From contig JAQFVV010006645.1 in the NCBI GenBank assembly GCA_028023455.1, positions 434,001 to 498,000 on the forward strand: a stretch of 64,000 nucleotides of DNA, given 5' to 3'. This document shows, piece by piece, positions 11,470-25,129 of the stretch. The position numbers were made by a program, and so were the translations under genes. The notes under the pieces were generated by a model, which made no database searches, had not been told where the DNA came from, and saw only the letters and a program-made list of their open reading frames with translations. Position 1 is the first letter of the stretch. Each line of letters starts with the position of its first letter. Source of the stretch: Epiperipatus broadwayi. Taxonomy: Eukaryota; Onychophora; Udeonychophora; Euonychophora; Peripatidae.

Positions 11470-12660
11470 TTAAACCTAAACATCACATGATCACCATTTT
11501 TTATGATTACACAAGCTGTTAAAATGGATGCAAGAAGATTTATGTGTAAAATCCAGCCATCTTCTACTTATTTAGTTAACTATGAAGGTATGAATCCAAA
11601 ATGAAAATAGATGTTTACAACCCAAGTTCATTCACTTGTATAGTCATACAGATCTGAAACTAGTTCAGTATTTATACATTTTGGTGACTTTGGTTCTTTA
11701 ATAATCATAGTCATCATCATCTCATGGGTAGGAATGGTATTAAACCATTAAATATCACATGATCACTATTTCCAATGCTTACAGAAGCTGTTAAAGCAAT
11801 AATATTCTCTGTACATTAGTGTCACCCAGTGCAAGCCATATTAATTAATGTATGCAAGGTTTATGCATACAATTTTATCTATCCATTGATTATTATGGCT
11901 GCACTGGGTGACACTACTGTGTGGAGACTTTGTCACTCTTAAACAGCTTGTGTAAATAGAAAATGCCCTGACTAGGGTTATTAAAGAACCAAGGATACCA
12001 AAATGTATAGATACTAAACTGATTTTAAACATATAAAATTATACAAGTGAAAGAGCTTTGAATAAAAATATGGTCTGTTTTCATTTTGAACTCATATCAT
12101 TATAATTAACTAAAATGATAAAAAGTGGGTACTGAAGGGTTACTATCATAAGATCTAGGTGCAGTGCTATCAGATCCAATGCATCTCACTGATGAAAGCC
12201 ACAATCTAGAAACTAATCTGGGGATATTGGATAAGTAAGCATTAGATAAGGATTTTATGCACATACCTTGCATCCATTGATCACTATGACTTGCACTACA
12301 TGATCCTACTGTATGGAAAGTTTGTCACTGCTTTAACAACTTGAGTAAGTATGAAAATGGTGATTGTGTGATATTTAGTGATTTAATAGCATTTCTGCCC
12401 ATAAAATGATAGTGACTGTGGTTTTTAAAAACCAAACTCACCAAAAAGTATAGAATACTAAACTATGTTCTGATCATTATGACTATATAAGTAAATGAGC
12501 TGGGATTGAAAAGCATTATTGTGATATTATCTTGGGTTCACAGCTTTATAGTTAACTAAACAGTTAAAAGGTGGCTGCTCGAAGGTTGCATTAGATCTTA
12601 AGATCTAGGTGTAATGCTCTGATTCAAGGCTCATCACTGATGAATAAGAATGTAAATTTG
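11470..12660. repeat. Array of the ~450-bp family R450 with inverted units
   Basis: It repeats blocks such as AACATCACATGATCACCATT, GTCACCCAGTG, ATCTAGGTGCAGTGCT and GGATATTGGATAAGTAAGCA in both orientations. The hairpin formed by CATTAGTGTCACCCAGTGCA (11,814) and TGCACTGGGTGACACTACTG (11,901) is explicit. The same blocks, in the same order, build the tandem array at 41.35-42.42 kb. No protein is encoded, so it is a non-autonomous foldback or satellite-like element. It is older than the 41-kb copy, judging by divergence. Confidence 0.8.
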
Positions 12661-13500
12661 ATCGAATAAAAGTTCTAAATTTAATTCAACTTGTTGCTAG
12701 AAGATTCTCAAAAAATATGAACAACTAAATAATTATTTGGCTGGATATACTTTGATGAAATTGATGGTAAGTGGATTGTGCCATTAATTATCAAAAAATC
12801 TAATAAGAAAGGATACATTTTGATAGCCAAAAGTGATTTTAAGATGCCTATTATACTAATTTAGAATATATTAGAACTATAATTATAAAAAAGTGTACAT
12901 GTAACACCCTCAAGTTAGCTGCTCCTTTTGTTTCTAATTAGATATTTATTGCAAATACAAATCAATTACTCTGGTTAATGCATTATCTATTATCTTTTCT
13001 ATTTATTATCATTCTTACATTACTGTTTTCATTACAATATATTTAAAAGGGCAGAGAGGATAAAATGTCAAATATATTTTTATTTTTTTCAAAATAGTAG
13101 AGACTTTTTCCATTCTTATACATGAAAATGCCCACCCTTCCGAATTAAAAAAATGATTTAATAAAATTATTCATGTTAACTTGTGCAAAATTGGCTTGAT
13201 GTTTTGCAATTTTCTGGTAAACAATAATTAAAAAACAAATTTATCAATTATTTGATATGGGATTAGCTGAACTATAAATTCATAATAACTATACCAACAA
13301 TTCTCTATAAAGTTACTAGTAGTATTCTTACATATTACCATGGCAATAATTTTCTAATCTTGTGATCTTGTAAAATAATATCTGCATGAGATTTGACAAA
13401 CTTGATTGATCAATTTATTTAATACAAAATGGTTTAGTCGAAAACTTTTACACAATATATATCTATTGGATATTTACATATTAGTCTGTTAGTGAAATGT
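12661..13500. other. AT-rich, no assignable gene
   Basis: No supported frame or repeat. It lies immediately beyond the C-terminal side of the decayed transposase at 13.5 kb, but I could not extend that reading frame into it. Confidence 0.5.
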
Positions 13501-13990
13501 CACATCTGTCAAGAATTCTCATGATAAAACACTCATCAGACTCCCTGCAGAAGCCTCCAACATCTACTGCTCTGGAAGTATTCACTTAGTCTGGTTTGTT
13601 TACTTATTGAAAATGCCCTCATCAATTTCCACCAGCTTGTTAGGCCATTCAATTTTGCATTTTTCTTGAGATAACCTGCTATATGAACAAATTTCTTGCA
13701 GATAATTATTCCAATCTATGATAGTCTTATTTGCCATATCCAGCTGTCTTTTTCCCCCATTCAGTGGATGTTAATTGTCTCGGCCAGCTATAAATAAATC
13801 ATAGCATGGACACAAAACTAATTATGGATCTCTCAAACCAGGTTCCTTTTCAAATAGTTGCTTTCTTTTTACAATCTCAAATGTAACAATGCTATTGCTT
13901 GTCCAAACTGAGTATATAAAGGGATATGCTATGCCCATTTATGCACATTTTTTGTGAGGGCAGAATGCCATACTTAGTAGTGGTTTGCAT
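13501..13990 (-). pseudogene. Decayed Merlin (IS1016/ISXO2-like) transposase, N-terminal two thirds
   Basis: Read on the minus strand, successive frames give the same ordered blocks as the better copy at 36.4 kb. There is a CINGH zinc-type box near 13,945; GTWFER with the preceding Lys-rich stretch at about 13,826-13,849; FIYSW about 13,790; WNNYL near 13,705-13,720; VEIDE, carrying the first catalytic Asp, at 13,619-13,633; and a FCRESDECF block near 13,540. Several frameshifts and stops separate the blocks. The second Asp (TDxWxGY) and the HT-IE block are absent, because the similarity stops at about 13,505. Spacing of the blocks equals that of the other copy. It is diverged from the 36-kb copy at many residues, so it looks like an older or separate lineage. 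Confidence 0.75.
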
Positions 13991-16900
13991 CATCACTATT
14001 TAGTAGGTACTTTTCAAAATTTAATTATTTTCTGATATAAAAACTACTATAGAAATCCATTTAGCAGAAATTACAACTGAACAGTAAAATTCACTGGCAA
14101 TTAAAGCTGGACTTGTAGACCTGATATCAATTACTCATGACAGCATTTTTGCATGACATCACACCATACTCTAAAAGTAAATTAGCAGTGAACTGAACAT
14201 TTTGAATAACATCTTTTTCCTGATTAATATTCATGTAAAAAATTAATTATTTTTATTTTTAGAATATTGGAAATGCATTTAATTCTACCTTATTTAGACA
14301 TTTGTTTGTGCAGTCGGCTTTCATCGCTGGTAATACGTAAGTACAAGAGTGAAATGACAAGTTGTTATTCCTGACATATCTACGTAATATATGGATAAAA
14401 TTGAATCTTCAAAATGCATATAATATACATATATGCTCACTAGCATATGTGCATAACCAATTTCTGAGTTGAAATAGAAATGTAAAATCCAGACATTTTA
14501 TTATATAAACAAAAATCAATCTATCTAAAAAATATACTTTTTCTTTTATATTTTAAAACTAATGCGATTAGTATTAAAGATAACAATATTGATAGCAACA
14601 AAATTGAAAGAAAAAAAAATGATAATAATAATCATTTAATTTTGTAGGAAAGAAAGGAATCAAAACATTTTTTTTTTTTACAAAACATAAAAATTAACAA
14701 ACTTAAAATTACGCGTTGACATAAACTATATTAAAATTAATTACACACACATATATATATGTGTATAATATTGATGAATATTGATAGATGTATACATATA
14801 TTCATATATTAAATAAACATATTATCAATTGTAGATATATTTTACAAAAAAAAAAAAATTAATGAAAGTCTAAAGAATAAGCTTTAAATCCAATTTATGC
14901 CAACCGTATTTTTTAATCGTTTACGTTTATCTATAAAGATAATTTTATAACATAATGAGCACTTCTTTGAAATGAATAACAGACTATCCGATCTTCCGCC
15001 TACAAAAATAAAAAATGAAAGATGATCAAATAAATTAATGAAAATGATTACATAATTAACAGAAATTTGGACAATTATATTAGCCACTATTCTAGATCGC
15101 AACGTATTCTTTCCTAGGAGTTAATTCAATGTTTGACATTACATAAACTTTGATTTTTTTCTAGTTACCTGGAATTTTAATCATCCACTTAATTGACTTA
15201 ATTTTTCTATTCCTTGTTCAAACAGAATATGTGATGTTATTAGCAAATCTTAAATCCGAATTGTATTTTTTTTAAATCCGTATCTCTATACAACATATAT
15301 GATACATATGTCCTGCTTTAAATGTAATTTATAACATTATTTAGAAATTTTTTATTAAAAAGTTGTAATGTTTTGATACATATATTTTCTTGTGAATGGA
15401 TTGGCTAATCAAAGATTTTGTTTTAAGTAATAAAGCACATGTTTTGTTTGTACTATTCAATGTTTTTTTTTCTTTGAGCTATTTACCACTCATCAGAAAT
15501 TATGTCTTTCATTCTCAAATTTATTTGAAATGTCTTTAAAACATCTGCTAGTTATTTATCAATGAAAGAATCTAAACCAATTGATTTTCAATATAATTTT
15601 AATTATGCATTTTTCAAAACATTTCGTTTTTTGCTTTTGGTATAAAAATATAAAAGACTTTTTCAAATAGAAATCACTGAATAACTTTTACATTAATTGA
15701 CATTTGGTATTAGTTATTCTTTAACTTGTATACAATTTTTAACACATTACTTTTAATTGTATGACTCTTTGGTGCAGATTTGATCTCATCTTTCATTATT
15801 TTACATTTCCCTGCTAGTTGATATCATTAGAAATGTATTGATTGTGGTCATTGAAATATAGGAGTTTTATGTATTTCTAGTATCTATTTTTTTTTTAATT
15901 TTCATTTTTTATTACTTTATTGATATTATAACTCAGTATTTTATAGCTAAAGCATTTAAAATTAGTTCCCTCCCCCTAGCCCAAGTACTTTTGTTTTGTT
16001 TTTAATGCCCTTTTTAGAATGTTTGGAAATTTAGGATTTAGTTTTGTCAAAAAAAAAAATTATTTCTCTCTAATTTGTTTCTTGTTTTTTTTTTTTTTTT
16101 TAATTATCACCTTAAAATTCTAATACTTACTTTAATTTCAATGAATTAGCATATATTTATTTCAAAATGAAATGGCAGGTATTCAAAAAATTGAAAGTCA
16201 ACCTACTTATACATAAGTTGTATATGTCTACTAAATTATTTCACGAACTAAATACATGCTCTCAAGTCTGAATAATAAAGGTTTATATAGGAGATAATAT
16301 TTTTAGCCTGTTTTCCAACATTTGGCAAACAGATGCTTCAGAAGAACCATCAAGTCTTCTCTCACTAGTGGATTTTTAATTTTCCTGGGCTTTAATTGTT
16401 TGTAGAAATTTCCATCAATGGGTTCACTTAGTAATAGTTAGTTTTTTAATCCTATCATTGTTTGTAGACATTTTCATTAATGGGTTTATTTAGCAATAGC
16501 TAGTTTTTTAATCCTACCATGTGACTTAAATGGTAAGTTAACAAATTACATATTACATAAATCAAGCATATGCTACATAGGTAAAATAGCTTAATTATGT
16601 TATATCTAATTTAGTCTTATTTAACATTTTATTAAATTTTTGCTATGCTTATTTAAAAATTACTAACAAATAATATATTTAATATAAATATAGAAATTTT
16701 CTTTATTTCTATATCAAATCACTTGGGTCTTTAACAAATATTTCCAAAAACTTAAATTGATTTCAGCCATTACTTTTAAAAGCAATAAATTTATTATCTA
16801 ATAAATACTGGTTCCTTTTCACTTCAACAATCTGCTCCAGGTAATATTTTATATTAAAACTGGAACATCCCATGAATATTTTCAATTTTTATTCTATGAA

Positions 16901-18115
16901 CTATGCATAGTGATGTCTATATAAATAATTAATTTTGCTTTGATGCTTAGAAATAGTATTAGCAATAATTAAAATGCCAAATAAAATTATGAAACCATGA
17001 GGATTTTAACAATTTCTTTTAAATGTTACTGTAAAAATATAAAAAATAATTTGATAATATAAATATTTACCACAGTTATTTAAAAACATAAAAAGTACAT
17101 TTATAATATTATACCAAATACTCATAATACCTTCTAATCTTTTTTTTTTCATTCTTTTTTTTTTACAGTATTTTCTAAAATATTCATAATTTTATCACAT
17201 TTAAAAATATGGTTAAACAATTTCTTCATAAGTTATTTTATCAAATACTTTTTTATCTTTTTTTTTCAATATTTCTTTAATTATAATCATATTCAGGTAG
17301 TATATCTTTCATTATTTTCCTTTAGAACTTCTTTTCAATGCTTCAAATCTTTTTTCTTTTGAATTTCTAATCATCCATGTTCAGTATGAACAACTATTTG
17401 CTGTAATATCTTTTCTAATTAAAAATTTTAAATAATTACAAACAGTGCCACCACATAATCAAGAAGCATCTTTGTGCAAAGTAAATTTTAGTGCTCCCTC
17501 CATTTTATGAAATAAAATTTGTAAATTAAAAGACAATTTTTCCCAGAGCTTTTGAAATAAAAACTTAAAAATATGACTTTAATCATTTAATGTGTTTAGT
17601 AACTACCTTATGTGTTTTATTCATTTATTTCTAAAAAATAAACTTAAAGATTAAAACACATGCTAAAATAAAATTGTTTAAAAAAATAATTTTTGAAATA
17701 ATAATTAATAACATCTTAACACAAAAATGTCTATTTAATAAATTTGAATTTTTCCTTTCAAAATTTTTCATATTTTTTGGACAATCCTGCAAAATTTCTA
17801 GTAGAGATAGGGAATATCTGAAAATAAGATAATGTTTTTAATATCTAAGTGTTTACATCATATTTAAAAGACTATCCCCACTGCCACACACTGGCATGAA
17901 AACATTGTACTGCTCCCCTCCCATTCTCAGGGTAGTTCTGATATATAAATTCTATATCTAGTTTACTTATCTTAAAAATATTATCTATAGCCAGAGGCAT
18001 GTTTCACTTCTGAGCTCCATCTTTCTGAAGGACACTAGTTGTAAAAGCTGTTAATTAGATTTCTTTACCAATATTTAGATCAACATTAATTGGCATAACA
18101 AAAATTTATTAAGAA
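13991..18115. other. Long AT-rich stretch without assignable gene
   Basis: Contains poly-T/poly-A runs and a local partial duplication at 16,390-16,510 (TGTTTGTAGA...TTTTTTAATCCTA twice). The open frame at 14,884-15,102 (minus) has no recognised motif. Nothing else is supported. Confidence 0.5.
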
Positions 18116-18117
18116 TA

Positions 18118-18700
18118 GTTAAAAATATGTTTGTTTCAAAATCTCTCATGTATAAACTTATTCATGTTTTCTACTAACAAAAATTCAATAATAAAATATT
18201 TATAATATTTATTTAACTTTTTATGTGCATATAAGTCCACTATTAATAATTATAATTTATTATAGATATATAATCTGGTATTTTAAATTTTTATACTTAC
18301 ATTGGTTATTGATATAATTTATATTTCATTAGAACTACCAAACTATGTCAATTTAAAATAACTAATATAACTCTTACATCCCATTATATGTTGTTAAAAG
18401 GTTATTTGTTTTAAAAATCCATTCATTAATTTTAATTCCAAATCTCTCTCCACACAAAACTTGTTTACATTTTCTATTAACAAAAATAGTTTCATTTGTT
18501 TTTGTTCAATAATAAAATACTTCCACTACTATATTATTTTATTTTTAATGTTTATTAATAACTAAGTCCTATTATATACATATATATATTAAACTTTATT
18601 ATATAGTTTGACAATTAGGGATCCCAATATTTAAGAAAAAAAATTAATTTTCATACTTAGATTGATTATTCAATAAATCTTTAGAACCAATTAAAATGCT
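18118..18700. repeat. Diverged two-copy direct duplication
   Basis: Blocks AATCTCTC..., TTTTCTACTAACAAAAATT, CAATAATAAAATA and TTTTTATACTTACATTGG recur in order about 330 bp later (CAAATCTCTCTCC, TTTTCTATTAACAAAAAT, TTTTCATACTTAGATTG). An old segmental duplication or two adjacent copies of one repeat. Confidence 0.6.
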
Positions 18701-18974
18701 TTGCATTTTATTTTGATTATTCATAGGTTATGTTGAATAACTATAAAAAAATCAAACACTTGGTTTCTTCCACTAGATAGACTTTTTAGACTTTATCAAC
18801 AATGCAATCAAGTAGGGATTTGCATTAAATAATATTGCTACCATGAAATTTGTTAAGAATTAAATATGTTGGCATGCAATAATGTCTTAAAAATTATGTT
18901 TTTTACTCATTCTGTTTTTCTTAGATTTGGGCCGTAGTGGGTATTGTTGATCAATTACAAGTTATTAAATAAAT

Positions 18975-19115
18975 ATCACATCCAAGGAAAAGCTGTTTAG
19001 TAAAACATAAAAAGATAATATGGCATATAAAAAAATTGTCATTAGTAAAAATGGGAAAAGTTATTTAATAAAATGTGTAAAAAGATAATATGGCATAATA
19101 AAAAAAAGTGATAGA
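18975..19115. repeat. Two-copy tandem duplication, ~70-bp period
   Basis: TTTAGTAAAACATAAAAAG with ATAATATGGCATA is repeated as TTTAATAAAATGTGTAAAAAG with ATAATATGGCATA. Confidence 0.8.
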
Positions 19116-19229
19116 AAAAGAGTACACTATCAAAATATTTTGCACAAAACAGCACTAGATTCAATCTAAGATCTCTCATTCCAGAGTTGGCCACTCTACA
19201 AGTTCTCTAAAGTGAATAAGACATTTAAA

Positions 19230-19920
19230 CTTTATAAAAATATCATTGATAAACTTAATTTCATGTCAAAAAATGACTGTAATTATATGGCAATAATTTT
19301 AAAATAAGTTTTATTTTTAAATAAATTATTATTAATAATATGATACTTTTTATATAAATCAGAATATTTAAATAAAAATGATTTTGAAATCTAAACATTT
19401 TAATTTATAGCATTTAAAGAGCATTGACCTATTCAGTTTTGTGCAATGATAGAGTATATATGAAATATATTTTGAGGCTTGAACAATTGTCTCAGTAAGT
19501 TTAAGTAAAGAAATATTCCTCTTATAATTAAAAAAGATATTTATAATCAGAATATTTACTAAGGCTGTAACCTCAAGAATATGCGTGTAAAAATGTGATA
19601 GTAGGGACCTCTACAGGTCTTAACCACAAGCTTATGCTTTGGAAGAAAAGAGGGGAACAATATGTTTTTAAAAATAAACTGTTTCGGAAATCTAAACATT
19701 TACATATAAATTATGACAATAAAATGCTATCAACATGTTTGGTTTAATATAATGATATATACATAGCATATTTTGAGATTTCAAGACTCAGACAATTGTA
19801 ACAAATAAGTTTAACTAAAAAAGTATTTCTCTCATATTTAAATAAAAACCATTTACACTGAGAACATATTTCTAATAATGAAGTGATTTGGAAATGTAAA
19901 CAATTTCTTTACATGTAAAT
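19230..19920. repeat. Diverged local repeats, about three copies
   Basis: Segments starting GATTTTGAAATCTAAACATT (19,380), GTTTCGGAAATCTAAACATT (19,681) and GATTTGGAAATGTAAACAAT (19,885) continue with shared blocks (CATATTTTGAGATT, CAATTGTAACAAATAAGTTT). Probably an old tandem array. No coding signal. Confidence 0.6.
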
Positions 19921-20646
19921 TTTATTATCTTGGTGCCTTGGTGCCTGTGATAAAGTGCCTTAGTGCCTCACACAACCAGCACACCTGCATGCAATGGCCC
20001 TGACCAGAAATATTTTTTCATAGCTTTCACTATCAGGTGATTATCATTCTATGTATTTAAAATTACTAATGGAATATAAAACTTTCAGTGACTTAACAAT
20101 TTTTATATTATCAATACTAAAACCATTATTATGAGTAATAATATTTTCTATGTTTACTTCAGCATAAAATATTTCTACTAGGAGTTTTAAAACTATACTA
20201 TTTACTTTACAAATATATTCTGTATCATATGCAATTGCTCAAATAATCCTTTTCTTTAATCAATAATTTCCTAAATATTCAGCAAATTTCCTCTTTTTTT
20301 CTTCAAATTTTTACATGAGCAAAGCAAGTGTTAATCCTATCTCTTTTTAAATATTTTTTAACAACTACCATGACTGTATAGTCTTTTCTCTGGTAAATAT
20401 ACATATAATCAAATTAAAAATAGACTTATTCAAAACTTTCAGCAATGTAGCAATCTTTATGTGAAAATAAAACTTTTTTTTAATAAAATCATAATCATAA
20501 GAAAAAGTCTATTGGATAATCACATCATTGTAAAAATGTTAACATTATTTTATTCATAGATCTAAGCATTTTAAATGATATCTAATTAATAATTAATAAA
20601 ACAAGTCATAAATTTCATAACTTGCTTTTAAGCTTGCATTTAAATG

Positions 20647-20981
20647 ATCACTAGATGGAGCTTATCAATAGCTCTAATCAAGCTTTATTTTATAAGTGCT
20701 GAAAGAGAAAGAATTCAAAATCTCTATCGGAAAGTCCCTATCTCCAGATCAATTGGTTTCAAGCTTATGGCTCATCAAACATGTTTTATAAGTGATGACT
20801 TTTGAGTTAGTATTTTGGATCTAGTTTCTAGAATCACAGTGCTCCACTGAGGTGAGCTATAAGCTCGAAACCAATTGGTCTGAAGATAAGGACTTTTCGA
20901 TAAGAGATTTTGAATTCTTGATTTTTCAGCACTTATAAAATAAAGCTTGATTAGAGCTATTGGTAAGCTCCATCTAGTGAT
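20647..20981. mobile_element. Foldback/MITE-type element with ~130-bp inverted arms
   Basis: The left arm begins ATCACTAGATGGAGCTTA at 20,647 and the right arm ends with its exact complement at 20,981. Pairing continues through AGCTCTAATCAAGCTTTATT, the TATAAGTGCTGAAA/TTTCAGCACTTATA boxes, TTCAAAATCTCT and CCAATTGGTTTC-type boxes. About 70 bp of spacer remains. No protein is encoded. Arm divergence of roughly 10% suggests moderate age. Flanking target duplications are not clear. Confidence 0.85.
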
Positions 20982-22478
20982 ATCTGGTTAACTTTTTTGA
21001 TTTTTAAATTTATATGTTGTTTTTATAACAATCTTTTCCCAACATGTTATAATCTTTTTTATTTTTTTAATTAGTTAACACAAATAAAAATGTATCATTA
21101 TTATTTAAATCATTTATATATTTTTTTACTTACTACACCTACAATCTTTGTAGTTATGTGTAACAAAATATAAAAAAAACTATGAAACTAATAGTCACCA
21201 ATTGGTTGTCTAATAATGTTACATTTATTCATATTGAAAATTAGCTTTGAAAAAAAATAAAAGAAGTTAAGAAGAGAATAAGATTTAATTATCATACACT
21301 TTTGAATAGCAAATGGGATAAAAATGATAATAAATATAAGCAAGTAAAAAGTCTAAGTGCAAATACCTTGTCAACATGTTAAAAATACAAACCTCTCACT
21401 TGAATAGTTAATATATGAATTACACATTTCTGGGTATAAAAAAAGAAGTTAATCATAATATACATGGAGAAAAATAATTAGAAAGTTATCAAGTTATGAA
21501 CAGATATGGAAAACTTCACCTTTCATTTAAAAAGTTTAAAACTTTTAAATTATATTAAGTAGTTTTTTATGTAAGATTTAATGTCATCATTCTTATTTGG
21601 TACAAAAATACCTCTTTGTTCCTTTGTATTTTATCAAGTCATTTTATTTTATTTCTTTTTATCTATTTCAGCTAAACTTATAGTTTTCATTAGAAATCTA
21701 TAAATAGTATACGTTTTATGCATTGTAAGATGATAACATAAATTCAAAATATTCTGCTTTTGTATTTCAAATAATTAAAATTGTACACAAAAATATTTAG
21801 TAATAATTAAAAATTGAAAAAAATAACAACAATAAAACTTAACATATATTTCAAAAAAATCATTAATATATATTTTTACATTAATTTTTTATCTCACATC
21901 AACAACTTTCTTGTAATTATGAATCATTTCAGACAATACAACATTATTTTATTACTAAATAAATCAATATATTTTTATTATAAACCACATGTCTATTACC
22001 ATAAATATCTTTTTTTAATAATTTACTTTTATTTATTCTATTAATATTTTATATTTATTATATTATAACTACTTTTTCTATTATACACTATAATTTCTAT
22101 CATATATAATAAATTTTAGTTTTTTTCCTATATAGACTTGCATTTCTTATCTCAATTTTTTCTTAAATTTTCTTTATAGTTTTTTTAATTCATTTTCATT
22201 AAAGTTTTTTAATTTTATTTATACTTTCTTATCATTTTTTATTAAAGTAATATTTTATTTTATTTTTAAATTCAGTACGAAGTTAAGTCTTTCTTAATTT
22301 ATTTTATCTTTTTTATAACCCAAAATCTTTAAAGTAGTTTTTACTATTTTATTCTTAATTTTTTTTTTAATTTACCTAATAATATTTTTATAGATGTGAT
22401 TTTATCAAAAAATTAAAACAGTTTTTGTTAATTTTAGTTAATCAATATAGTACTTTGGTATTAGAGTTGCAATGCATA
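20982..22478. other. Extremely AT-rich, no assignable gene
   Basis: The frame at 21,814-22,044 is composed almost only of Lys, Asn, Ile, Phe and Tyr, as expected from base composition, and is not considered a gene. Confidence 0.5.
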
Positions 22479-22690
22479 GCATATATTAGACCTACTGCAC
22501 CTGTTCACATTCATATCAATCCACTGATACTTGGGATCTGACCAATATAATGTGTACACAGATCTTGTATATGATTTTTTTTGGGGGGGGAATGTGTACA
22601 TGGATCTTGCACATGGTATTTTGGCAAGATTTACAAAGTTATTGGGAGGTTGATATGAATGTGAACAGGCACAATAGATCTAACACATGC
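22479..22690. mobile_element. Small foldback element
   Basis: GCATATATTAGACCTACTGC through CACCTGTTCACATTCATATC at the left pairs with GATATGAATGTGAACAGG through GATCTAACACATGC at the right. A direct internal repeat (GTGTACACAGATCTTG / GTGTACATGGATCTTG) and a G9 run lie in the loop. Non-coding. Confidence 0.75.
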
Positions 22691-22799
22691 TTCATGTTGC
22701 AGGACTAAAAATAAATAAAAGTAAAAACATAATATATTTATCATTTTCAATAAGAAATATATAATTTTAAACAAGACATTCAAATATGTATGACTTGGA

Positions 22800-23170
22800 C
22801 ACTAATAACTTTTAAGAACATTTGAAATCAAAAAAATGTATATATATGATTTGCAATCTTAATGAAGAACGACATTTGGAAGCAAAAAAAAAGTGATTTG
22901 CATCTTAATGAAATGATGGCATTACACAAAAAATTGTTAGTTGAAATATGCAATAAACAAACAATAAATGATTTTAGTTTTAAATAATATTTATAAAAAG
23001 ATATTAACTATAAGTACAACTTTCATACTAACAACTTTTAAGAATGACATTCCCAATGAAAAAAAAAAAAATGTGATTTGCGATCTTAATGAAATGATAC
23101 CATTACACAAAAAAATTGTTACTAAACAAACAGTAAATGATTTTGGTTTTTAAATAATATTTATAAAAAC
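22800..23170. repeat. Two-copy tandem duplication, ~190-bp period
   Basis: GTGATTTGCATCTTAATGAA, CATTACACAAAAAATTGTTA and AACAATAAATGATTTTAGTT recur in order about 190 bp later as close variants. The plus frame 22,968-23,153 crosses the second copy and is an artefact. Confidence 0.8.
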
Positions 23171-23290
23171 ACATTAAATATACTCATATGAGATACCCTT
23201 GAAACAAAAAATTTAATGTTATCACAGAAAATGTAGCACATGATTGCAGAGTATGCTGGGATTTTCAACAGAAATACAATGAGTGCTCTG

Positions 23291-23455
23291 TGTGGGAGAT
23301 TATGATCTGGCCCAACTGATGAGTGCTGGTTCTGCACAAAATACGTATATTGGGAATTATTTACCTTTTTCACATGTATGTGGTCATGTGTGTAGGTTGT
23401 TTAAGATGAAATGGGGGAAGAATATAACTGAAAAATCCTAAGTTCAAATCCCTCT
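23291..23455 (+). repeat. Interspersed repeat family S2, copy 2 (tRNA-like)
   Basis: Shares ATGATCTGG-CCAACTGATGA, AATACGTATATTGGGAATTA and TTTCACATG blocks with the copies at 6.46 and 47.4 kb. It ends with AGTTCAAATCCCTCT, a good pol III B-box match, which supports a tRNA-derived SINE. Confidence 0.75.
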
Positions 23456-25129
23456 AGTTACTTTTATAGAAAACATTCAATACATTGAATGAATAGGTTA
23501 GAAACAAATAACATATTTTTAAAATATAAAATTAAATTTGCAAAATGGCAATTAAGTAGTTTTTAAATATTAAATATATAAAGAAGACAAATAATCACTA
23601 ATTATTTTTAAACTAAATAAAAATAGAGTGATATTTAACAATATATATATTCTATCCATTTTATCATGATTAAAATAATTACATTAAATATATAAATAAC
23701 TAGTAGTTGACGGATATTAAAAATAGAAAGCAATATTTTCAATTACAACAGTAAATAAAGGTGTATAAATATTTTTTGCCAATTGATTTTCAACAGCTAC
23801 TAAATTAATAGATTTTTTTGTCTCATTTTTTTAAACTTATATAAAAAAAATTTAACACTTTATTTTTGTTGAATTAATGCTACAATAGATATGTTTTAAA
23901 TACAACAATATTTTATAATATATATTATGTACAAACTCATTAAAATTTAAAACACTTCTTTAAAATTATACTTTTTTTGATAATGATCAAGTATGTTTAA
24001 TTGTAGAGTCTAAATATCTAGTTACTCTACCCACCTTGTTACAGAAAATTTATCATACAACTGTTTTCAACACAAAAATAGTTAAATATATAAAGTTTTC
24101 TTTAAATACATCACATCAGAGCAAAGGGTCTCTTATGAGAAGAAATGTTTCTCTAAACTTGTCAGATTTGCCGATTTCCAGATAGTAAGAAGTTTAACCT
24201 CTGGCTAAATATCCATTTACTGACTAATACGATGGCTATCTTGATTGATTACATGCTAATTACTAACATTGAATCCTAATTCTCATTGAAATTCGAATAA
24301 ATTTTAAAATTGTATCTAGCCAGAATTTAAACTGGATAGCTTGCATATGACATGATAATATGCCACTTTTAAATTGTAAGACCTCTAAATAAAAATGATT
24401 TCATATTATTCATAAAATATAATTTAATAATTAATATTTTTAAATGTGCTTATCTACATTATAGATATATACAAAACCATTTAGGAAAATAAATTCTTTA
24501 TTGAACTTAAATCAAATCATTAAATTTGCTATTTTACATTTGCCAAAGAAAATTTTTTTTCTTTCAGATATTTAAATTATATGGATTATTTTTGTAATTT
24601 TAAATACTTCAAATGGACTTGCAACTTCTTTTTATAAATAAAGGAATTATGCTATCAATTATACCATTAATCAAATAATAATTAAATGATTAATTGAAAA
24701 ATCACATGACATTGCATCACTAAAATTTTCAGCTTGAGCTTTAATCAAGAACCCTTTGACTTTAGAATCTATCAGTCAGCTCTCACACATCAATAATTTT
24801 ATTCAGTTCCTCAAGTTTAACAATTAAAATGCTAAACGCATCATTATTACTAAGTATATTTAAAATATTATTTCATGTCAATGTTTTTACTAAAGTTACA
24901 ATTAGTTTTTTTAAAAAATAACAACAATAATGCAAATTATGTAAGGAGCTTAAAATAGGATATGAATAGTGAGTTGTTGAAATAAAAACATGTAAATATT
25001 GAAAATTTAAAACATTGAAAAAGTAAGCCCTGTTATTTATTAATTTTTCTACAATTTTAATTAGTTAATATTTACTAATAAAATACAATGATTTTCAATC
25101 AACAAAACTATTAGATTATATATATATTG
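23456..25129. other. AT-rich, no assignable gene
   Basis: No supported frame. 24,115-24,300 has normal complexity but no recognisable domain. Confidence 0.45.
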
